Source of the DNA: Nocardia vermiculata NBRC 100427
Lineage (GTDB): Bacteria; Actinomycetota; Actinomycetes; Mycobacteriales; Mycobacteriaceae
Direction of reading: 5' to 3'
Length of the DNA stretch: 64,000 nt
NCBI RefSeq assembly: GCF_001613265.1
Contig: NZ_BDCA01000034.1
Location: 1 to 64,000, forward strand
Below the pieces are notes generated by a model that saw nothing but the letters and a program-made list of their open reading frames with translations, ran no database searches and was not told the origin of the DNA. Shown one piece after another: positions 24,281 to 32,505 of this stretch. A program made the position numbers and the translations under genes. How positions within the stretch are numbered: the first letter of the stretch is position 1; every line of letters begins with the position of its first letter.

Positions 24281-24331
24281 CGCCGACGGGGCGGCGGAGG
24301 ACACGATGGTCTCCGCCGCCCCGCCTCGGCG
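24281..24331. terminator. Strong bidirectional terminator between epoxide hydrolase and pgl
   Basis: A perfect 12-bp GC stem, 24288-24299 with 24311-24322, is extended at its base by CGCCGA (24281-24286) pairing with TCGGCG (24326-24331). It sits between the convergent stops at 24278 and 24358. Confidence 0.85.
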
Positions 24332-24357
24332 CCGAACCCGGTGCCGTGGAGCCGCGT

Positions 24358-25095
24358 CTAAGGCTTGGGCAGCTTCGCGGCGGCGGCTTCGTCGAGCAGC
24401 CAGGTGGTGCTCGCACTGCCCTGCGCACCGGCCGCGGGAATATCCACGGCGGACGCGCCGAATACCGCTGCGGCGACCGCATCGGCCTTGGCTCCGCCGC
24501 TGACGACCAGCACCACATGCCGGGTGAGCGCCACCGCGGGAAGTGTCAGCGTGATGCGGACGGCCGGCGGCTTGGGGGAATCCGTCACCGCCACCACGAG
24601 TTCGTGTTTCTCGGCGACCGCATCGGTGTGCGGGAACAACGAGTTCACATGTCCCTCGCCGCCCATCCCGAGCAGATGCAGATCGAAGGCGCCGTGCTCG
24701 GCCAGGTGGGCGTGCACCGCCGCCGAATATTCGGCTGCCGCCTCGACCGGGTCCGGGTATTCACCGTCCGAGGTGGCCGTCGCATGCACGCGGGCCGGAT
24801 CGACCGGGACGTGGTCGAGCAGTGCCTGGCGGGCCTGCAATTCGTTGCGCTCCGGATCGCCCGCGGGGACGAAACGTTCGTCGCCCCAGAACACGTCGAG
24901 TTGCGCGAAGTCGACCTTCCCCGGAGACCGACGTACCTTGTCCAACAGGGCGATCCCGGTGCTCCCTCCGGTGAGCACCACCGATGCCGAACCACGCTCG
25001 GCCTGTGCCCGGGTGACGATCTCCACGAAATGCTCGGCGGCCGCCGTGACCAGCTCGTCGGTTCCGGCGAATACCTCTGTCCGCGGCTTACTCAT
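24358..25095 (-). CDS. pgl: 6-phosphogluconolactonase
   Basis: This 245-residue cytosolic enzyme hydrolyses 6-phosphogluconolactone in the oxidative pentose phosphate pathway. Family features are VVLTGGSTGIALLDKV near the start, FWGDERFVP (the substrate-binding segment), HLLGMGGEGHVNSLFPHT and the late LVVSGGAKADAV. ATG 25095 (MSKPRTEV) is the start; a longer in-frame reading lies inside opcA. It overlaps the end of opcA by eight bases and is the last gene of the tkt-tal-zwf-opcA-pgl operon, ahead of the terminator at 24281. Confidence 0.95.
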   Translation of the reverse strand: MSKPRTEVFAGTDELVTAAAEHFVEIVTRAQAERGSASVVLTGGSTGIALLDKVRRSPGKVDFAQLDVFWGDERFVPAGDPERNELQARQALLDHVPVDPARVHATATSDGEYPDPVEAAAEYSAAVHAHLAEHGAFDLHLLGMGGEGHVNSLFPHTDAVAEKHELVVAVTDSPKPPAVRITLTLPAVALTRHVVLVVSGGAKADAVAAAVFGASAVDIPAAGAQGSASTTWLLDEAAAAKLPKP

Positions 25096-25996
25096 AGACC
25101 ACCTTTCCGATTCCGGCGAGTGCTTCGGCATACACCTCGTCCGCGTCCAACCGCCGCAGCTCTTCGGCCAGACAATCCCTGGTCTCGCGCCGGGCCAGGG
25201 CGAACCGCTGATCCGGTTCACCGGTGCGGCCGAGCGTCGCGGTGCGACCGGTCTGGGGCCGCGCGATGGTGATCGACACCGACGGACGATGCAATTCGAC
25301 CTTCAGCTCGCCGGTCAGCCGCCGAACCGGGCAGTCGAGCCTGGCCGCGAGCCAGCCGGCGAGAATGTCCAGGGCCGGCTCTTCCGCCAGCCCGGACAGG
25401 GTGATGGACTCGATCGGCTCGTACGGTGGCACATCGAGTGCCGAGGCCAGCAGCGCCCGCCACGAGGTGACGCGGCTCCACGCCAGATCGGTATCGCCCG
25501 GTGCGTAGGAGTCCAGGCGGCGCGTGATGGCGGCACGTGGATCGGCTGCGTAGGTGGCATCGGTGATGCGCCGGATGGCCAGCCGCCCGACCGAGTCCTG
25601 GGACGGGTGTTCCGGTGCGCCCCGCGGCCACCACGCCACCACCGGGGTATCGGGGAGTAGCAGCGGGACGACGACGCTGCTCTCGTTGTTGACCAGTTCA
25701 CCCTGCAGCCGAAGCACTATCACCTCGGCCGCTCCGGCGTCACCGCCGACCCGGATCTGAGCGTCGAGTTTCGTCTCGGCGAAGCGGTCCCCCCGGGCGA
25801 GCACGATGACCCGGCACGGATGTTCCCGGCTCGCATCGTTGGCGGCATCGATGGCGTCCTCGGCCTCGGAGGAATCCAGGGTGCACACCACCAGGGTGAG
25901 GACCCTGCCCATGGCGATGACGCCGTTGGATTCGCGCAGCGCCACCAGCCGTTTACTCACCTCACGGGTCCCGGTATCGGGCATGTCCACTATCAC
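25088..25996 (-). CDS. opcA: OpcA, glucose-6-phosphate dehydrogenase assembly protein
   Basis: This 302-residue protein matches actinobacterial OpcA, which activates or assembles glucose-6-phosphate dehydrogenase. It begins VIVDMPDTGTREVSKRL and has the conserved PDTPVVAWWP and the C-terminal domain with ARRETRDCLAEELRRLDAD. GTG 25996 is chosen because it overlaps the zwf stop as GTGA and matches the family N-terminus; ATG 26008 would add four residues. It lies between zwf and pgl, as in M. tuberculosis and Corynebacterium. Confidence 0.94.
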   Translation of the reverse strand: MIVDMPDTGTREVSKRLVALRESNGVIAMGRVLTLVVCTLDSSEAEDAIDAANDASREHPCRVIVLARGDRFAETKLDAQIRVGGDAGAAEVIVLRLQGELVNNESSVVVPLLLPDTPVVAWWPRGAPEHPSQDSVGRLAIRRITDATYAADPRAAITRRLDSYAPGDTDLAWSRVTSWRALLASALDVPPYEPIESITLSGLAEEPALDILAGWLAARLDCPVRRLTGELKVELHRPSVSITIARPQTGRTATLGRTGEPDQRFALARRETRDCLAEELRRLDADEVYAEALAGIGKVVYE

Positions 25997-27555
25997 GGCC
26001 GCCGCCATTCCCGCCCGGTGCGGGCGAGGATCTCGTCGGCCGAGGACGGACCCCAGGTGCCGGATTCGTAAGGTTCGGGTGTGCCCTCGGCGGCCCACCG
26101 TTCGAGGACGGGATCGAGAATGCGCCAGGCCAATTCGACCTCCTCGTTGACCGGGAACAGCGAAGGTTCGCCGAGCAGTACGTCCAGGATGAGCCGCTCG
26201 TAGGCTTCGGGCGAGGATTCGGTGAACGATTCGCCGTAGCTGAAATCCATGTTCACGTCGCGGACTTCCATGCTCGAACCGGGCACCTTCGACCCGAATC
26301 GCATGGTGATGCCCTCATCCGGCTGCACTCGGATGACCAGTGCGTTCTGCCCGAGCTCTTCGGTCATGGTCTCGTCGAAGGGGAGGTGCGGGGCGCGCTT
26401 GAACATCACCGCGATCTCGGTGACCCGGCGCCCCAGCCGTTTTCCGGTGCGTAGGTAGAACGGCACACCTGCCCAGCGACGGGTGTCCACCCCGAGCGTG
26501 ATCGCGGCATAGGTCTCGGTCCGCGATTGCGGATCGAAGCCCTCTTCCTCGAGCAGACCCACCACCTTTTCGCTGCCCTGCCACCCGGCCGTGTACTGGC
26601 CGCGTGCGGTGGTCTCCTCCAGCGGTTCGATCAGTTTGGTCGCCGAGAGTACCTTGATCTTCTCGATCTGCAGCTGCCGCGGCTGGAAGTTGACCGGGTC
26701 CTCCATGGCGGTCAGCGCCAGCAGTTGCAGCAGATGGTTCTGGATGACGTCGCGTGCGGCACCGATTCCGTCGTAATAGCCTGCGCGACCGCCCAATCCG
26801 ATGTCCTCGGCCATCGTGATCTGCACATGGTCGACGTAGTTGGCATTCCAGATCGGTTCGAACAGCTCGTTCGCGAACCGTAGTGCCAGCAGGTTCTGCA
26901 CCGTTTCCTTACCGAGGTAATGATCGATGCGGAACACCGTCTCCTCGGGGAAGACCCGGTTGACCAGGGCGTTGAGCTCGCGTGCGCTGTCGAGGTCGTG
27001 GCCGAACGGTTTCTCGATGACCACCCGCCGCCACGCCGGGGACTTACCCGTGGCCAGGTCGCTGGGTTTGGCCAGGCCGGTACGGGAAAGCTGTTGCAGC
27101 ACAACAGGGAACGCGTTGGGAGGGATGGACAGGTAGAAGGCGTGATTACCGCCCGTACCGCGCTCGGCGTCGAGCTTCTCCAACGTCTTGGCCAGCGTCT
27201 CGAAGGCCGAGTCGTCCTGGAAGGTGCCCTGTACGAAGCGGATGCCCTCCGACAGCTGTTCCCACACCTCCTGCCGGAAGGGGGTGCGCGCGTGCGCTTT
27301 GACCGACTCGAGCACGACCGCGGCGAAGTCCTCGTCGGCGTAATCGCGCCGCGCGAAGCCGACCAGCGCGAATCCGGGCGGTAACAAGCCCCGGTTCGCG
27401 AGGTCGTAGATGGCCGGCATCAGCTTTCTGCGTGACAGATCGCCCGTCACCCCGAAGATCACCATGCTGCATGGGCCGGCGATCCGGGGAAGCCGCTTGT
27501 CGCGCTCTTCGCGTAGCGGATTCCCCGGGGCGGCCGTCTTCTTCTGGCCGGCCAT
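25993..27555 (-). CDS. zwf: Glucose-6-phosphate 1-dehydrogenase
   Basis: This 520-residue enzyme oxidises glucose 6-phosphate with NADP+, the first step of the oxidative pentose phosphate pathway. It has the cofactor motif VIFGVTGDLSRRKLMPAIYDL near residue 30, EKPFGHDL, and the active-site signature RIDHYLGKE with its catalytic His. The C-terminal domain is complete (LPFDETMTEELGQNALVIR). ATG 27555 (MAGQKKTAAPG) is five bases after the tal stop. An in-frame upstream extension lies in tal. NADPH from this operon would feed the many reductases and monooxygenases in the window. Confidence 0.97.
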   Translation of the reverse strand: MAGQKKTAAPGNPLREERDKRLPRIAGPCSMVIFGVTGDLSRRKLMPAIYDLANRGLLPPGFALVGFARRDYADEDFAAVVLESVKAHARTPFRQEVWEQLSEGIRFVQGTFQDDSAFETLAKTLEKLDAERGTGGNHAFYLSIPPNAFPVVLQQLSRTGLAKPSDLATGKSPAWRRVVIEKPFGHDLDSARELNALVNRVFPEETVFRIDHYLGKETVQNLLALRFANELFEPIWNANYVDHVQITMAEDIGLGGRAGYYDGIGAARDVIQNHLLQLLALTAMEDPVNFQPRQLQIEKIKVLSATKLIEPLEETTARGQYTAGWQGSEKVVGLLEEEGFDPQSRTETYAAITLGVDTRRWAGVPFYLRTGKRLGRRVTEIAVMFKRAPHLPFDETMTEELGQNALVIRVQPDEGITMRFGSKVPGSSMEVRDVNMDFSYGESFTESSPEAYERLILDVLLGEPSLFPVNEEVELAWRILDPVLERWAAEGTPEPYESGTWGPSSADEILARTGREWRRP

Positions 27556-27560
27556 CGGGG

Positions 27561-28691
27561 TCAGTTGCTCCCGGTGGTCTGCAGCTCGGCGGTCGTCGCG
27601 GTGAGCAGTTCTTCCCACGACTTCTCGAACTTCTCCACGCCTTCGCGCTCCAGCACCGCGAAGACGTCGGCGAGGTCGATCCCGACCGCGGTGAGCGCGT
27701 CGAACACGCCCTGTGCCTCGGCGGCGGTGCCCGATACCGTGTCACCGCGCTGCTCACCGTGGTCGGCGAAGGCCTCGAGGGTCTTCTCCGGCAGGGTGTT
27801 CACGGTATTGGGCGCCACCAGTTCGGTGATGTACATCGTGTCCGGGTAATCCGGATTCTTCACACCGGTCGAGGCCCACAACGGCCGCTGCCGGTTACCG
27901 CTGGCCGACGCCAGATGCGAGTAGGTCGAGGTGTGGTTACCGCCGTCGAACACGTCCTGGTACTCCGCGTAGGCCAGTCGCGCGTTGGCGACGCCTGCCT
28001 TGCCACGCAGTGCCAGCGCCTCGGGCGTGCCGATCTGCTCCAGGCGCTTGTCGATCTCGGAGTCGACCCGGGAGACGAAGAACGAGGCGACCGAATGGAT
28101 GTGGCCCAGGTCGTGGCCGGCGATGCGCGCCTTACGCAGACCGTCCAGGTAGGCCCCCATCACGCTGCGGTAGCGCTGCACCGAGAAGATCAACGTGACG
28201 TTGACGCTGATTCCTTCCGCGATCACCCGGGTGATCGCGGGCAGACCTTCCTCGGTGGCCGGAATCTTGATGAACAGATTCGGCCGGTCGACGATCTTCC
28301 ACAACTCCACGGCCTGCGCCACCGTCTTGTCGGTGTCGAAGGCCAGGCGCGGATCGACCTCGATCGAGACCCGGCCGTCCACGCCACCGGTCGCCTCGAA
28401 CACCTCGGCGAACACGTCGCAGGCCGAGCGGACGTCGTCGGTGGTGATGGTGCGGATCGCGGCGTCCGCGTCGGCACCTTGGCCGGCGAGCTCCTTGACC
28501 TGCTCGTCGTAGGCGTGCCCCTGACTCAGGGCGCCCTGGAAGATCGTCGGGTTGGTGGTGACACCGACGACGCTGCGGGTGGCGACGAGCTCGGCGAGAT
28601 TGCCGGAGCGGATCCGGTCCCGCGACAGATCGTCGAGCCATACCGATACGCCGGCCTGTGACAGTGCGGCGAGATTCTCGTTCTGTGCCAT
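27561..28691 (-). CDS. tal: Transaldolase
   Basis: This 376-residue transaldolase, of normal length for the actinobacterial type, transfers dihydroxyacetone units between sugar phosphates. The Schiff-base Lys lies in RPNLFIKIPAT; VVGVTTNPTIFQGAL and SVNVTLIFSV are further family blocks. ATG 28691 follows an AAGGGATAAGCA leader and is three bases from the tkt stop. It is the second gene of the pentose phosphate operon. Confidence 0.97.
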   Translation of the reverse strand: MAQNENLAALSQAGVSVWLDDLSRDRIRSGNLAELVATRSVVGVTTNPTIFQGALSQGHAYDEQVKELAGQGADADAAIRTITTDDVRSACDVFAEVFEATGGVDGRVSIEVDPRLAFDTDKTVAQAVELWKIVDRPNLFIKIPATEEGLPAITRVIAEGISVNVTLIFSVQRYRSVMGAYLDGLRKARIAGHDLGHIHSVASFFVSRVDSEIDKRLEQIGTPEALALRGKAGVANARLAYAEYQDVFDGGNHTSTYSHLASASGNRQRPLWASTGVKNPDYPDTMYITELVAPNTVNTLPEKTLEAFADHGEQRGDTVSGTAAEAQGVFDALTAVGIDLADVFAVLEREGVEKFEKSWEELLTATTAELQTTGSN

Positions 28692-28694
28692 TGC

Positions 28695-30839
28695 TTATCC
28701 CTTCACCTTGGCAAGTGAGCGCTGTGCGGCATCGACGACGGCCTCGGTGGTGAAGCCGAACTCCTGGAACAGCACCTTGTAGGGGGCCGACGCGCCGAAG
28801 TGGTCGATCGACACGTTCTCACCGTCGTTGCCGGTGAAGCGCTGCCACGGCATCGCGATACCGGCCTCGACCGTGACGCGGGCAGTGACCTGCGGGGGCA
28901 GCACCTCGTCGCGGTAGGACTGGTCCTGGGCGTCGAACCACTCCACACACGGCATGGACACCACCCGGGTGCCGATGCCCTGCTCCTCCAGCGTAGTGCG
29001 CGCCTGCACCGCCAGGTGAAGTTCCGATCCGGTGGCGATCAGGATTACCTGCGGTGTGGCGGTGGAGGATTCGGCCAGGACGTACCCGCCGCGCGAGACA
29101 CCTTCGTAGCTGGTGCCCTCGAGCGTCGGCACGTCCTGGCGGGTCAGCGCGAGCGCCGAGGGGCCGTCGGTGTGCGGGTGGTCGGCCGGCACGAAATGAG
29201 AATGCTGCTCGGCGCTCTCGAGTTCGAGCACGGTACGCCAGGCGTAGACGGTTTCGTTCGCGTCACCGGGGCGGACCACATTGAGACCCGGGATGGCGCG
29301 CAGTGCGGCAAGGTGCTCGACCGGCTGATGGGTCGGGCCGTCCTCGCCCAGGCCGATGGAATCGTGGGTCCAGACGTAGATCGCCGGCACCCGCATGAGC
29401 GCGGCCAGCCGCACCGCGGGGCGCATGTAATCGGAGAACACCAGGAAGGTGCCACCGTACGGGCGGGTCGGGCCGTGCAGGGCGATGCCGTTGAGGATCG
29501 AACCCATCGCATGCTCGCGCACACCGAAGTGCAGGGTGCGGCCGTAGGGCTCGGCGGTCCACATACCGGTGGAGATGGACTCCGGACCGAAGCTGCGCGC
29601 CCCCGGCATGGTGGTGTTGTTGGATTCCGCGAGGTCGGCCGAACCGCCCCACAGTTCCGGGAGCACCGGGGCCAGCGCGGCCAGCACCTTGCCGGACGCC
29701 TTGCGCGTGGCCATGCCCTTGGCATCGGATTCGAAGGAGGGCAGCGACTCGGCCCAGCCCTGCGGCAGCTTCCGCTGGGTGAGGCGATCGAACAGGGCCT
29801 TGTTCTCCGGATTGGCCGCGGCCCACGCGTCGTAGCGTTCCTGCCAGGCGGCACGCAGCCCCTTGGCGCGGTCGGCGGCGTTACCGCGGGTGTGCGCGAT
29901 GACCTCGTCGTCTACGGCGAAGCTCTGGTCCGGGTCGAATCCGAGGGCCTTCTTGATGCCCGCGACCTCGTCGGCGCCCAGTGCGGCTCCGTGCGCGGCG
30001 CCGGTGTTCATCTTGGTGGGCGCGGGGTAGCCGATGACGGTACGCAGCAGGATGAACGACGGCTTGTCGGTGACGGCCTTGGCGGCCGCCACGGCCTCCA
30101 GGATGCCGGTGACGTTCTCGCCACCCTCGACGACCTGAACATGCCAGCCGTAGGCGCGGTAGCGCTCGGCCGTGTCCTCGGTCAGCGCGATCGAGGTGTC
30201 GTCCTCGATGGAGATCTTGTTGTCGTCGTAGAAGACGATCAAGTTGCCCAGCTGCTGGGTGCCGGCCAGGGAGGAGGCCTCGGACGTGACGCCCTCTTCT
30301 ATATCGCCGTCGGAGGCGATGACGTAGACGAAGTGGTCGAACGGGCTGGCTCCCTGCGGGGCGGACGGGTCGAACAGGCCGCGCTCGCGGCGCGAGGCCA
30401 TCGCCATCCCGACCGCGGACGCCATGCCCTGCCCGAGCGGGCCGGTGGTGATCTCCACACCCTTGGTGTGCCGGAACTCCGGGTGGCCGGGGGTGAGTGA
30501 GCCCCACTGGCGCAGATGCTTCAGGTCGTCGAGTTCGAGCCCGATACCGGCCAGATACAGCTGGATGTACTGAGTGAGGCTGGAATGGCCGCACGAGAGC
30601 ACGAAGCGGTCGCGGCCGACCCATTCCGGATCGCTCGGGTCGTAGTCGAGCACCCGCTGATACAGCGAATAGGCCAGGGGCGCCAGGCTCATCGCGGTAC
30701 CGGGGTGGCCGTTGCCGGCGTTCTGGACCGAGTCCGCCGCGAGCACCCGGACGGTGTCGACAGCTTTGGTGTCCAGTTCGGTCCAGTCGGCCGGATGTGC
30801 GGGCTGGATGAGGGCGCGGATGTCGTCTGTGACTGACAC
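28695..30839 (-). CDS. tkt: Transketolase
   Basis: This 714-residue ThDP enzyme transfers two-carbon units in the non-oxidative pentose phosphate pathway. Features are NAGNGHPGTAMSLAP at the N-terminal cofactor site, the GDG motif in VIASDGDIEEGVTSEASSLAG followed by YDDNKISIEDDT, the Pyr-domain glutamate in FGVREHAMGSI and the THDSIGLGEDGPTHQPVEHL signature. GTG 30839 was chosen because AGGAG lies 10 bases upstream; an in-frame start 12 codons earlier lacks a ribosome site. It is the first gene of tkt-tal-zwf-opcA-pgl and is divergent from ctaB. Confidence 0.97.
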   Translation of the reverse strand: MSVTDDIRALIQPAHPADWTELDTKAVDTVRVLAADSVQNAGNGHPGTAMSLAPLAYSLYQRVLDYDPSDPEWVGRDRFVLSCGHSSLTQYIQLYLAGIGLELDDLKHLRQWGSLTPGHPEFRHTKGVEITTGPLGQGMASAVGMAMASRRERGLFDPSAPQGASPFDHFVYVIASDGDIEEGVTSEASSLAGTQQLGNLIVFYDDNKISIEDDTSIALTEDTAERYRAYGWHVQVVEGGENVTGILEAVAAAKAVTDKPSFILLRTVIGYPAPTKMNTGAAHGAALGADEVAGIKKALGFDPDQSFAVDDEVIAHTRGNAADRAKGLRAAWQERYDAWAAANPENKALFDRLTQRKLPQGWAESLPSFESDAKGMATRKASGKVLAALAPVLPELWGGSADLAESNNTTMPGARSFGPESISTGMWTAEPYGRTLHFGVREHAMGSILNGIALHGPTRPYGGTFLVFSDYMRPAVRLAALMRVPAIYVWTHDSIGLGEDGPTHQPVEHLAALRAIPGLNVVRPGDANETVYAWRTVLELESAEQHSHFVPADHPHTDGPSALALTRQDVPTLEGTSYEGVSRGGYVLAESSTATPQVILIATGSELHLAVQARTTLEEQGIGTRVVSMPCVEWFDAQDQSYRDEVLPPQVTARVTVEAGIAMPWQRFTGNDGENVSIDHFGASAPYKVLFQEFGFTTEAVVDAAQRSLAKVKG

Positions 30840-31204
30840 GACCGAGGTTCTCCTGACCTTCTCGTGTGGGTACAACGGCGGCTTGCGGGCTGTGTACCCC
30901 CCACCCTAGAGGTCACCGGATCGGCGTGAGTGAGTAACCCGCCACCCGCACCCCCTCCATGTGTGCGGCGTTACGGTGAACGATCACACCGCGCACGACG
31001 CCGATCGCCTGTGCCGCCACGGGTCTCGCGACGGGCGGTGCCCGAGTGCAATACGCGGGGGTCTACCATCGTGTGTAGTAGAGGCCGCGCCGCCCGCGTC
31101 GCGCTCTGCCGTGACAGCGGAAACGACTGCGCGCGGGATGCCCCGCCACCAGGCCGGAAACGCTGCTTCCTATCGGATCGATGCACCACCTGCGAGGAGA
31201 GACA
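30840..31204. promoter_or_regulatory. 365-base divergent promoter region between tkt and ctaB
   Basis: No gene is seen. The region should carry both promoters. TCTAC and GTAGA at about 31062 and 31078 form a short inverted repeat with TACCAT, a fair -10 element, inside; this would suit ctaB. A homopolymer-rich CCCCCCACCC lies near 30900 on the tkt side. No riboswitch or leader peptide is recognised. Confidence 0.4.
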
Positions 31205-32191
31205 GTGCGGATTGGGCAACAGCCGGGTGATGCGCATGGCTCCTCCGCGACCGCGCTCGCCGACCGTGTCCAGGGCAGCGGCCCGCTGTCGGCGTTGTTC
31301 CGTCGAGTGCTCGCCTACATCGCCCTCACGAAGCCGAGGGTTATCGAGCTGCTTCTGGTCGCCACCATCCCGACGATGCTGCTGGCCGACCGCGGACACG
31401 TCGATATCCGGTTGATCGTGGCCACGCTGTTCGGCGGCTGGATGGGCGCGGCGAGTGCCAACACGCTCAACTGCGTCGCCGACGCCGATATCGACAAGGT
31501 GATGAAGCGCACCTCGAAGCGGCCGCTGGCACGGGACGCGGTGCCGACGCGGCACGCGTTCGTCTTCGGCGTGCTGCTGGGCGCGGGGTCGTTCGGCTGG
31601 CTGTGGTGGCAGGCGAATCTGCTGTCGGGGCTGCTGGTCGTGGCCACGATCCTGTTCTACGTTTTCGTCTACACCCTCGGCCTCAAACGCCGGACCGCCC
31701 AGAATGTCGTCTGGGGTGGCGCCGCAGGATGTATGCCCGCACTCGTGGGCTGGTCCGCGGTCACCGGAACCATCGGCTGGCCCGCGATCGCCTTGTTCGC
31801 GGTGATCTTCTTCTGGACGCCACCGCACACCTGGGCGCTGGCCATGCGCTACAAGGACGACTATCGCGCCGCCGGCGTCCCGATGCTGCCGGTCGTCGCG
31901 ACCGAGCAGGCGGTGACCAAGCAGATCGTCATCTACACCTGGCTCACCGTGCTGGCGACACTCGCGCTGGTTCCGGCGGCGGGCGTGGTGTACGCCGCGG
32001 TCGCGATCGCCGCCGGGGCCTGGTTCCTGCTGATGGCGCACCAGCTCTACTCGGGTGTACGCCGTGGTGCGTCGGTGAAACCGCTGCGTTTGTTCCTGCA
32101 GTCCAACAACTATCTCGCGGTGGTGTTCTGCGGCCTCGCGGTCGACTCGGTCCTCGGCTGGCACACCATCGGATCGACGCTGTTCGGCTGA
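31205..32191 (+). CDS. ctaB: Protoheme IX farnesyltransferase (heme O synthase)
   Basis: This 328-residue integral membrane prenyltransferase adds a farnesyl group to heme b to give heme O for cytochrome oxidase. The two Asp-rich motifs are NCVADADIDKVMKRT (NxxxDxxxD) at about residues 88-102 and YKDDYRAAGVPMLP in the second cytoplasmic loop. About nine membrane helices are visible. GTG 31205 follows GAGGAGA closely; ATG 31181 upstream is an alternative. It is divergent from tkt, as in mycobacteria, and its partner CtaA is encoded at 39678. Confidence 0.95.
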   Translation: MRIGQQPGDAHGSSATALADRVQGSGPLSALFRRVLAYIALTKPRVIELLLVATIPTMLLADRGHVDIRLIVATLFGGWMGAASANTLNCVADADIDKVMKRTSKRPLARDAVPTRHAFVFGVLLGAGSFGWLWWQANLLSGLLVVATILFYVFVYTLGLKRRTAQNVVWGGAAGCMPALVGWSAVTGTIGWPAIALFAVIFFWTPPHTWALAMRYKDDYRAAGVPMLPVVATEQAVTKQIVIYTWLTVLATLALVPAAGVVYAAVAIAAGAWFLLMAHQLYSGVRRGASVKPLRLFLQSNNYLAVVFCGLAVDSVLGWHTIGSTLFG

Positions 32192-32198
32192 TATCCCC

Positions 32199-32226
32199 TG
32201 GTGTCGGGCACCGACGTCCGACACCA
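32199..32226 (+). terminator. Hairpin after ctaB
   Basis: TGGTGTCGG (32199-32207) and CCGACACCA (32218-32226) pair perfectly over 9 bp with a 10-base loop, eight bases after the ctaB stop. Confidence 0.65.
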
Positions 32227-32355
32227 TCGCGGCCCGTGTCGCGTGCTTCGACTGCTGAACAAGCTCCGATGCGGTACGGCGTGAGCTTCCGCTTCCCTCG
32301 ACGTTTCGCAACGGACCTGCATGGTCACCGCTGTGCCGTCCGGCCGGAGGGGGCT

Positions 32356-32436
32356 ATGACCGCCGAATTCTCCCGTATGCCGGTGCACATCAACTGTCGA
32401 CGTCGCGCGACTGCGGCCCGAAGGGGACGCCGATGA
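32356..32436 (+). CDS. Possible 26-residue Arg/Cys leader-like peptide
   Basis: ATG 32356 follows GGAGGGGGCT and encodes MTAEFSRMPVHINCRRRATA followed by ARRGRR, then TGA at 32434-32436. The VHINCRRR pattern is reminiscent of the short actinobacterial leader peptides that precede sulfur-metabolism genes, but this is recall, not proof. The next ORF (32433) overlaps it by ATGA. No plus-strand gene follows closely, so a target is missing. These two ORFs are the only content seen in the 32227-32505 gap. Confidence 0.3.
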   Translation: MTAEFSRMPVHINCRRRATAARRGRR

Positions 32437-32501
32437 GATTCCGCAACTACCGGGTCTTGGGTGCCGGAGCGTCGTCTGTTCCGGCGCCGCCGACGGAGTA
32501 G
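32433..32501 (+). CDS. Possible 22-residue ORF overlapping the leader-like peptide
   Basis: ATG 32433 follows GAAGGGGAC and encodes MRFRNYRVLGAGASSVPAPP then TE and a stop. It overlaps the preceding 26-residue ORF by four bases in the ATGA style used by real genes here. It ends five bases before the stop of the convergent gene at 32506. No family is recognised; it may be chance. Confidence 0.2.
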   Translation: MRFRNYRVLGAGASSVPAPPTE

Positions 32502-32505
32502 TGCA

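Noticed and set aside
27432..28661. 409-codon open frame on the plus strand
   Set aside because: It is antisense to transaldolase and zwf and only mirrors their codon pattern.
28800..30500. 566-codon open frame on the plus strand
   Set aside because: It is antisense to transketolase and has no family features.
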